NCBI GenBank assembly: GCA_007116295.1
Contig: SKIS01000015.1
Span: forward strand, 1-8,314
From: Candidatus Woesearchaeota archaeon
GTDB lineage: Archaea; Nanobdellota; Nanobdellia; Woesearchaeales; 21-14-0-10-32-9
Direction: 5' to 3'
Length of the DNA stretch: 8,314 nucleotides
This document shows, one piece after another, positions 1 to 5,133 of this stretch (positions are counted from its first letter, which is position 1; each line of letters opens with the position of its first letter). The notes beneath the pieces were generated by a model. The model had not been told where the DNA came from and ran no database searches. It worked only from the letters and a program-made list of their open reading frames with translations. Both the position numbers and the translations under genes were made by a program.

Positions 1-755
1 ACCGAGTTGTTCACAAAAAGGTTTCTAATTACAAATCCGTTTCCATCAAAAAAACCTGTGAAAGCTTCAGTCAAAGAACCTATAGGCTCCCATCCCTCGC
101 CACTATTCCAAAAATCACTCTCCTCAATGCTTGTAGGATTTGCGTCTATGTCTCTAACTAAAACGTAAAAAGCATCCAAATCATTCCTTACAGCATCCAA
201 GTCTTCCAAACTACAAACTCTAAAAGGGTCCAATTCAACCCCGCTACCTTCCATAGAAGTAGGACAACCAATCCTTAACTCCTCAACATCTGCCCTGATA
301 TCCCCTCCAATGGTTCTGCCAAATTCCCCTGTACTATCTCTAGCGTTTCTATAATTAACATTTAATTCGACATTAGCACTGCTTCCTACAAGTAAAACGT
401 CTTCTTCTTGAAATACGCATTCAAGTAATACGTCGCCACTACCTCTAACTTCCATGACGTTAAAGCCCTGACATTCTCTAAACTCTCCTTCTACACGATA
501 ACTAAGTCCTTCTATAACCAAGTTTTCATCTAAACCACTCCTAACAACCACTCTAAAGCCATCTTCACCAACCACAAACTGATTAGAATCACAAACAAAA
601 GGACTACCAACAACACAACGATCACCAACAAAACTAGAAGGACTGAGCACACCAAAATAACTAAGCGCACTAACCATAACCAAAATCACAATAAACGCCC
701 AGCCATACGTAGTAAGAAACTCCAACGCAGCCTGAGACCTAACATTCCTTACCAT
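1..755 (-). CDS. Pilin-like surface protein with GLUG-like module, partial (3' end off window)
   Basis: An uninterrupted frame of 251 codons runs from ATG at 755 to the left edge with no stop, so the C-terminus is missing. Residues 1-7 are a short basic leader (MVRNVRS), followed by QAALEFLTTYGW and a hydrophobic helix to about residue 36. This matches archaeal class III (type IV pilin-like) signal peptides: the likely prepilin-peptidase cut is S7/Q8, placing Glu12 at +5 as in type IV pilins. Residues 40-165 look like an extracellular beta-rich domain with cysteines at 47, 55, 95, 113 and 164, plus Cys181 just after; disulfides are possible. Residues 177-251 (from DPFRVC, including DLDAFYVLVRDID and FTGFFDGNGFVIRNLFV) resemble the repeat unit of GLUG-motif adhesins. 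The product is probably anchored in the membrane or built into a pilus, with the GLUG part outside. It lies downstream of trpS but has its own TATA box. The pilin-like N-terminus is well supported; the adhesin role is inference. Confidence 0.82.
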   Translation of the reverse strand, partial: MVRNVRSQAALEFLTTYGWAFIVILVMVSALSYFGVLSPSSFVGDRCVVGSPFVCDSNQFVVGEDGFRVVVRSGLDENLVIEGLSYRVEGEFRECQGFNVMEVRGSGDVLLECVFQEEDVLLVGSSANVELNVNYRNARDSTGEFGRTIGGDIRADVEELRIGCPTSMEGSGVELDPFRVCSLEDLDAVRNDLDAFYVLVRDIDANPTSIEESDFWNSGEGWEPIGSLTEAFTGFFDGNGFVIRNLFVNNS

Positions 756-774
756 AATAAAAACATATAAAATA

Positions 775-782
775 TATATAAA
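775..782 (-). promoter_or_regulatory. TATA box for the pilin-like gene
   Basis: TTTATATA on the minus strand, inside a longer TA-rich tract, is centred about 23-24 nt before the ATG at 755. No Shine-Dalgarno site precedes that ATG, so a leaderless or near-leaderless transcript is likely. The box partly overlaps the trpS terminator tract. Confidence 0.5.
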
Positions 783-798
783 AAATTAACTAAAAAAA
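780..798 (-). terminator. Poly-T terminator of trpS
   Basis: Just 2 nt after the trpS stop, the minus strand has a run of seven T (792-798) and then a run of six T (780-785), with no obvious hairpin. Archaeal RNA polymerase commonly terminates on such oligo-T tracts. The distal tract shares bases with the next gene's TATA box. Confidence 0.5.
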
Positions 799-800
799 CT

Positions 801-1868
801 TTAGAAATGCTTCTTGTAATCTATTTCTTTGTTTTTAAGAAGTGCTTTATCTAAAGTTTCTATATCTATGTTTTCTAGTGCTTTTTGAGTTTGTTGAGTG
901 TATTTTAGTAAGTGTTCTTTGAGTAAATTTTTCATTTCTCCACTTAATATTTTTCCTTTCTTGTATTCTTCTTCTAGTTTAACTGTTTCTTTTTCATCTA
1001 AAAATAAGTATTTTAAGTATTGAAAAGACATGTCTTTTTGAGGATCTCCTCCTTTTTCTCTGTGTTCTTCAACTGTTTCTTTTCCGCCACTTATTGCTTT
1101 GTTAACTTTTTTATTTATAGCTCTCTCATCATCCATTAAGAATATAGCGTTGTTTTTGCTCTTGCTCATCTTTTGGCCGTCAAGGCCTGGTAAAAATTTT
1201 AGGTGAATAACAGAAGGCTTTTCATAATCAAACCTATTTGCTAAATCCCTCGCTATTCTTAAATGACTATCTTCATCAGGCCCAATAGGAACCAAAACGT
1301 TTTTTATTCCAAATTCTTGCGGTAACAAAACGTGTGCTGATTGTATAGTCGGATAAAAGAATAAGCCTGGATTGTCTTGATTTTCATAACCATAGGTAGC
1401 TCTTATCTCACTTAAAGTTAGTTTTCTTGAAAGCTTTATTGCTAAGTTGTAAATGTTTGTATATATTTGATCTATTATAATAAATGTTTTTTGAGGGTCA
1501 AACCCGTAAGCGAGTAGTTGTTTAGCTAGTGTTATAGCGTATTTCAATCCTTGCTCTTGGTTATCTATTTTGCCAGCGACATAGCTTTCATCATCACTAA
1601 TTGGAATAAAGAGTTGGCAATCATACTTTTTTTGAAAAAACAGATTAGTATCAAACACTACTTTGTGACCTAAATGGATTGTTCCCGAAGCGTTAAAGCC
1701 ACTAACAATAGCACTTTTTTCTCCGTTTTGCAGCTTCTTAAAAAACTTATCAAAATCTCTATGACTGTATATTAATTGTTTGTTAAAAGTATAAAAGTCA
1801 GGTAATTCCTTTAAATCAGAAATTTTTTTAGCTCCAAACCTTTCAACAAGCTTTAAGTTGTCTTCCAT
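801..1868 (-). CDS. trpS: Tryptophanyl-tRNA synthetase (class I, archaeal/eukaryotic type)
   Basis: This cytoplasmic enzyme charges tRNA-Trp with tryptophan using ATP. Over 355 residues it shows the class I Rossmann signatures: a HIGH variant HLGH at 65-68 within SGFNASGTIHLGH, and KMSKS at 233-237 within GLDGQKMSKS. VPIGPDED (193-200) falls in the substrate-binding core. The stretch SGGKETVEEHREKGGDP (260-276) closely resembles the TrpRS-specific segment found in human and archaeal enzymes, and separates it from the related TyrRS. Residues 300-312 (EYKKGKILSGEMK) match the C-terminal helical region of the same family. The length is normal for an archaeal TrpRS without N-terminal extensions, and no catalytic motif is damaged. 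The ATG at 1868 is supported by a TATA box centred about 26 nt upstream and the absence of a Shine-Dalgarno site. It is divergent from hef and upstream of the pilin-like gene, with a T-rich terminator between. Confidence 0.95.
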   Translation of the reverse strand: MEDNLKLVERFGAKKISDLKELPDFYTFNKQLIYSHRDFDKFFKKLQNGEKSAIVSGFNASGTIHLGHKVVFDTNLFFQKKYDCQLFIPISDDESYVAGKIDNQEQGLKYAITLAKQLLAYGFDPQKTFIIIDQIYTNIYNLAIKLSRKLTLSEIRATYGYENQDNPGLFFYPTIQSAHVLLPQEFGIKNVLVPIGPDEDSHLRIARDLANRFDYEKPSVIHLKFLPGLDGQKMSKSKNNAIFLMDDERAINKKVNKAISGGKETVEEHREKGGDPQKDMSFQYLKYLFLDEKETVKLEEEYKKGKILSGEMKNLLKEHLLKYTQQTQKALENIDIETLDKALLKNKEIDYKKHF

Positions 1869-1890
1869 AGGTTAAAAGAGTTGTTTTGTT

Positions 1891-1898
1891 TATATAAA
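1891..1898 (-). promoter_or_regulatory. TATA box for trpS
   Basis: A consensus-like archaeal box, TTTATATA on the minus strand, is centred 26-27 nt before the trpS ATG. A purine-rich GGAAA just upstream could serve as the TFB recognition element. The spacing predicts transcription starting at or next to the start codon. Confidence 0.65.
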
Positions 1899-1929
1899 GA
1901 TTTCCAACTGGACATCTTTGCAAAACAGT

Positions 1930-1937
1930 TTTATAAA
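1930..1937 (+). promoter_or_regulatory. TATA box for hef
   Basis: TTTATAAA is centred 25-26 nt before the hef ATG at 1959, with the A-rich CAAAACAG just upstream as a possible TFB element. No Shine-Dalgarno sequence lies before the ATG, so a leaderless mRNA is likely. The box is 31 bp from the divergent trpS box. Confidence 0.6.
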
Positions 1938-1958
1938 TAAAAAAGGTTTTCTAAAAAT

Positions 1959-4160
1959 ATGAACAAAGATTTTAAGCCTAGAAAATATCAAGAAACTTTG
2001 TTTGAATCTAGCATTCCTCAAAATACGTTAGTTGTATTACCTACTGGATTAGGGAAGACAGCTATAGCGGCTATGATGATGAATCATAGACTTAAAACTT
2101 ATAAAAATTCTAAATGTTTACTTCTCGCCCCAACAAAACCATTAGTTGAGCAACACGAATCTTCTTTTAAAGAATTTTTGCCCCATAAAAAAGTCATTAG
2201 TATGACTGGCAGTATAAGTCCTGACAAAAGAAAACAATTATGGCTGGAACATGATGTTATAATAAGCACTCCTCAAGGTTTAGAAAATGATTTGATAAGA
2301 AGAAATATTGATTTTAAAGATGTTTCTTTACTTGTGTTTGATGAAGCACATAGAGCAACAGGAGATTATAGTTATGTTTTTATTGCTTCTAAGTACGTAG
2401 AACAAACAAATCACGAAAGGATTCTAGCTCTAACCGCGAGTCCAGGTAATACTAAAGAAAAAATTTTGGAAGTGTGTAAAAATTTGTATGTTGAAGACGT
2501 CCAATATAAGTCTTATGAAGATGAAGAGGTTCAGCCTTACGTTCAAGATTACAAACAAAACTATGTTAAAGTTAAATTGGATGATGATTTGAAAAGAGTT
2601 CTTATGTTCTTAAACAGGTGCCATGATTCAAAACTATTACAAACAACTCATTTGGGTGTTCCAAGACAAGCCCTTGATTATAATAAAACGCAGCTGCTAA
2701 AGCTAATGTCTCAATTGCATGGAAAAATTGCGAAAGGGGAAAAAGACTTTGAAATTTTAAAAAGCATAAGTTTGCTTGCTGAAGTGTTAAAGATTCAACA
2801 CGCAATAGAACTAGCAGAAAGTCAGGGAATACACAGCTTAATAGAATACCTTGAAAATTTAAGAGAAGAAGCTAAAAAAAGTAAAGTTAAAGCAGTAAAA
2901 AACTTAGTTGCAGATATAAATTTTAGGAGTGCATATGTACTAGCTAAAAACTTATATGAAAAAGGAATAACTCATCCTAAACTTCCAAAATTGAAAGAAC
3001 TAGTAAAAGAAAGTTTAAAAGAAAACAAAGAAGGAAAAATAATAATATTTACTCAATACAGAGATACTGCTAGTAAAATACAAGAAGTCTTAAAGGAAAT
3101 AAAAGTCACAAGCAAATTATTTTTTGGTCAGGCAAAGAAAAAAAATGTTGGACTTAGTCAAAAGCAACAAAAAAAAGTTATAGAAGAATTTTCACAAAAA
3201 AAATTCAGTTGTTTAATAGCTACAAGTGTAGGAGAAGAAGGATTAGATATACCCGAGGTTGACTTAGTCATGTTTTACGAGCCAGTTCCTAGCGCTGTTA
3301 GGACTGTTCAAAGAAGAGGAAGAACAGGAAGGCAAAAAGAAGGAAAAATGATTATGCTAATAACTGAAAATAGCAGGGACGAAGCATATAGATGGAGTGC
3401 ACATCACAAAGAGAAAAAAATGTATGATCACTTAAAATTTATACAAAAACACTTAGTTCCCCAAAAAAAAGAAAAGAAGCTACAAGACTATGAAGAAAAA
3501 ATTAGAATAAAAGCAGATTATAGAGAAAAAGGAAGCGCCTTGCTAAAAGAGTTACTAAAAGACGATGTGGAAATAGATTTAGAAACACTAGCCGTAGGAG
3601 ACTTTGTTTTATCAGAAGAAGTAGTTGTCGAATTCAAAAATGTCTCGGACTTTGTAGACTCTATTTTAGACAACCGCCTTTTAAGTCAGGCCAGAGATTT
3701 GAAACAATACAAAAAACCGTTCATATTATTAGAAGGAGAAGAAGATTTGTATAGTCAAAGAAGAATACACCCTAACGCAATTAGAGGAATGATAGCTGCA
3801 TTAACTATAAACTATGGCATTCCAATTATAAGAACTAAAAACCCTAAAGACAGCGCTAACTTCCTAAAAGTTATAGCTCGAAGAGAGCAAGTTAAAGACT
3901 CTAAAGAATATCAACTGCATACTGCTAAACCCTTAACTGATAAAGAACTTCAAGAATATATTGTTTCAAGTTTTCCAGGAATAGGAAGTACGTTGTCTAA
4001 GCCTTTACTAGAACATTTTGAAAGCATAAAAAAAATAGTTAACGCCACAGAAAAAGAACTTCAAGAAGTTGACTTAATTGGTGATAAGAAAGCAAAGAGA
4101 CTCAAAGATATATTCACCGAAAAGTATTCACATAAACGGGATCATAAAAATCAAAAATAA
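1959..4160 (+). CDS. hef: Hef-type SF2 helicase / XPF-family nuclease fusion
   Basis: This is a 733-residue relative of FANCM/Mph1 fused to an XPF-type nuclease. Such proteins remodel and cut stalled forks, flaps and crosslinked DNA. Helicase motifs are complete: I LPTGLGKT (27-34), Ia LAPTKPLVEQH (56-66), II DEAH (128-131), III TAS (159-161), IV IFTQYRD (363-369), V GEEGLDIP (425-432), VI QRRGRTGR (451-458). Residues about 200-340, between the two RecA lobes, form the helical insert typical of Hef. The ERCC4 nuclease spans about 513-642: G547-D548, E558 and K560, then D564. The signature normally reads ERK, but here it is EFK (Phe559). A tandem helix-hairpin-helix domain follows at about 660-722 (FPGIGSTLS; VDLIGDKKAKRL), used for DNA binding and dimerisation in the family. 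Length and order match full-length archaeal Hef. It stands alone on the plus strand, and its last 33 bp overlap the convergent membrane-protein gene. Confidence 0.95.
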   Translation: MNKDFKPRKYQETLFESSIPQNTLVVLPTGLGKTAIAAMMMNHRLKTYKNSKCLLLAPTKPLVEQHESSFKEFLPHKKVISMTGSISPDKRKQLWLEHDVIISTPQGLENDLIRRNIDFKDVSLLVFDEAHRATGDYSYVFIASKYVEQTNHERILALTASPGNTKEKILEVCKNLYVEDVQYKSYEDEEVQPYVQDYKQNYVKVKLDDDLKRVLMFLNRCHDSKLLQTTHLGVPRQALDYNKTQLLKLMSQLHGKIAKGEKDFEILKSISLLAEVLKIQHAIELAESQGIHSLIEYLENLREEAKKSKVKAVKNLVADINFRSAYVLAKNLYEKGITHPKLPKLKELVKESLKENKEGKIIIFTQYRDTASKIQEVLKEIKVTSKLFFGQAKKKNVGLSQKQQKKVIEEFSQKKFSCLIATSVGEEGLDIPEVDLVMFYEPVPSAVRTVQRRGRTGRQKEGKMIMLITENSRDEAYRWSAHHKEKKMYDHLKFIQKHLVPQKKEKKLQDYEEKIRIKADYREKGSALLKELLKDDVEIDLETLAVGDFVLSEEVVVEFKNVSDFVDSILDNRLLSQARDLKQYKKPFILLEGEEDLYSQRRIHPNAIRGMIAALTINYGIPIIRTKNPKDSANFLKVIARREQVKDSKEYQLHTAKPLTDKELQEYIVSSFPGIGSTLSKPLLEHFESIKKIVNATEKELQEVDLIGDKKAKRLKDIFTEKYSHKRDHKNQK

Positions 4161-4721
4161 AACAGCTACAACTAAGTAAAACACTATTCTAGGTATCAAT
4201 ACAATAAACAAGCTTTGCATAACTGAAAGCTTTTGATAAAACCTAAATCCTTGAACTTCTATGGTTAGACTATGCACGAGTCCTACTAAAAAAATTAAAG
4301 AAGTTATAAACTGAGAATAAGTAGTGTTATGTAAATGTGAAAAATAAAACAAGGCCATAACCAAAGTGTTTATGCTTAAATAAACAGCAAATACTAATCC
4401 ACCAAAAGATACAGGTTTAAAGGAGTTAATAAAAGATTTAGGCTTTCTTAAAAGCTTAATGAAGATATGAGCGAAAAAAGTGTGTAAAAAAACGCCTGCA
4501 AAAAGTAAAACTGAAAGACTTATCAAAGAAACAAATAAGCTTTGCAAAGCTTCAAAAAAACTAAGCTTTAAAGAATTATAAACTAATTCAGCTAAAGCCA
4601 AAAATAATACTGAAGGTAAGAAAAAGAATTCTAACGCTTCAAAAGTTTCCTTTCTTTTTTCTTTCTTAAAATATTCTAAAGGGTTTTTAGCTAAATTGAA
4701 ATATTCTTTAAATTGAAACAT
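4128..4721 (-). CDS. Yip1-like integral membrane protein, five predicted helices
   Basis: A 197-residue hydrophobic protein when read from ATG 4721. A short basic N-terminus (FQFKEYFNLAKNPLEYFKKEKRKE) precedes five likely transmembrane segments at about 29-49, 60-87, 106-127, 137-155 and 171-195. The NPLEYFKKE opening, the helix count, and histidines at 80, 85 and 130 near membrane borders resemble archaeal and bacterial Yip1-domain proteins. Their roles are poorly known, so no function is assigned. The frame also opens at GTG 4736, giving 202 residues. I prefer ATG 4721 because the only good TATA box (4743-4750) sits 25-26 nt before it, the spacing seen for other genes here, and only about 10 nt before the GTG. 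Neither start has a Shine-Dalgarno site. The 3' end overlaps the end of hef by 33 bp. Being a gene is well supported by clear membrane-protein composition; the family name is tentative. Confidence 0.7.
   Translation of the reverse strand: MFQFKEYFNLAKNPLEYFKKEKRKETFEALEFFFLPSVLFLALAELVYNSLKLSFFEALQSLFVSLISLSVLLFAGVFLHTFFAHIFIKLLRKPKSFINSFKPVSFGGLVFAVYLSINTLVMALFYFSHLHNTTYSQFITSLIFLVGLVHSLTIEVQGFRFYQKLSVMQSLFIVLIPRIVFYLVVAVLFLIFMIPFM
4537..4552. repeat. 16-bp perfect palindrome inside the Yip1-like gene
   Basis: AAGCTTTGCAAAGCTT equals its own reverse complement over 16 bases. It lies in the coding region of the membrane-protein gene and has no spacer. A dimeric regulator site or a chance event in AT-rich codons are both possible; chance is more likely. 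Confidence 0.4.
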
Positions 4722-4742
4722 AATATAACTTAACACAGCGTG

Positions 4743-4750
4743 TTTAAATA
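4743..4750 (-). promoter_or_regulatory. TATA box for the Yip1-like gene
   Basis: TATTTAAA on the minus strand is centred 25-26 nt before ATG 4721 and lies 3 nt past the stop codon of the upstream 125-residue gene. It suggests that the membrane protein is transcribed at least partly on its own, and it helps decide the start codon. Confidence 0.45.
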
Positions 4751-4753
4751 GTT

Positions 4754-5131
4754 TTAGTTTTGATTTAATAAATTCAAATAGTTTGAAAATAAAACTATTG
4801 TATCTTCTAGAGTTCTTATATAACCTTTTTTACCATATTTCAAAGCCTTTTTTTTATCCATGTTTTTTAATATATTACTAAACACAGCAATTTTAAAAGA
4901 AACTTCTTCCAAGTCATAAACAGAAGGATCTGTCTTTGTATGAGGAAATACAGGCTTAACCTTAGACTTCCTCAAAAATTCATCGATGAATCTGTCAGCA
5001 TCCGAAAATATATCTTCATAAAACTTTTTTGACTCAGAAGAATCTTTATTTTGAGCTCTTAAATTTGTATATAGCTCAAAAAGATACATATCGTTGTTCA
5101 ACATCACATTTATTAAATTTTTTTTATTCAT
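4754..5131 (-). CDS. Small soluble helical protein of unknown function, coupled to the transglutaminase-like gene
   Basis: A 125-residue protein I do not recognise. It has no signal peptide, membrane segment or cysteine. It looks largely alpha-helical, with charged amphipathic stretches at about 34-57 (SKKFYEDIFSDADRFIDEFL) and 73-95 and a helix-like C-terminus (108-123). A proline-containing break (PVFPHTKTDP, 60-69) divides it into two helical halves. Its ATG at 5131 lies only 2 nt past the stop of the large transglutaminase-like gene, and a GAGG site 7 nt upstream sits inside the end of that gene. The two are therefore almost surely co-transcribed and probably translationally coupled. The position directly after a large C-terminal-enzyme protein would suit a regulator, chaperone or immunity partner, but nothing in the sequence proves this. 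I am fairly sure it is a real gene because of the coupling and Shine-Dalgarno site. Confidence 0.75.
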   Translation of the reverse strand: MNKKNLINVMLNNDMYLFELYTNLRAQNKDSSESKKFYEDIFSDADRFIDEFLRKSKVKPVFPHTKTDPSVYDLEEVSFKIAVFSNILKNMDKKKALKYGKKGYIRTLEDTIVLFSNYLNLLNQN

Positions 5132-5133
5132 TT

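Noticed and set aside
801..1868. Tyrosyl-tRNA synthetase as an alternative name
   Set aside because: The SGG...EEHR...GGDP segment and KMSKS context match TrpRS of the archaeal/eukaryotic type rather than TyrRS.
2071..2089. 7-bp inverted repeat (ctatgat / atcatag) with a 5-nt loop in hef
   Set aside because: It encodes the conserved region just after the Walker A motif (Met-Met-Met-Asn-His), so the symmetry is most simply a by-product of codons in AT-rich DNA.
2602..2805. 67-codon minus-strand frame inside hef
   Set aside because: It lies wholly inside the helical insert region of a clearly real helicase gene, has no promoter or ribosome site, and encodes nothing recognisable.
3949..4068. 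Repeated 15-base string AAAGAACTTCAAGAA near the hef 3' end
   Set aside because: Both copies encode the same KELQE piece, one near each hairpin of the tandem helix-hairpin-helix domain. This is protein-level similarity, not a DNA repeat element.
4161..4240. Terminator for hef downstream of its stop
   Set aside because: The plus strand here has no T tract or stable hairpin that stands out; the region is coding on the other strand.
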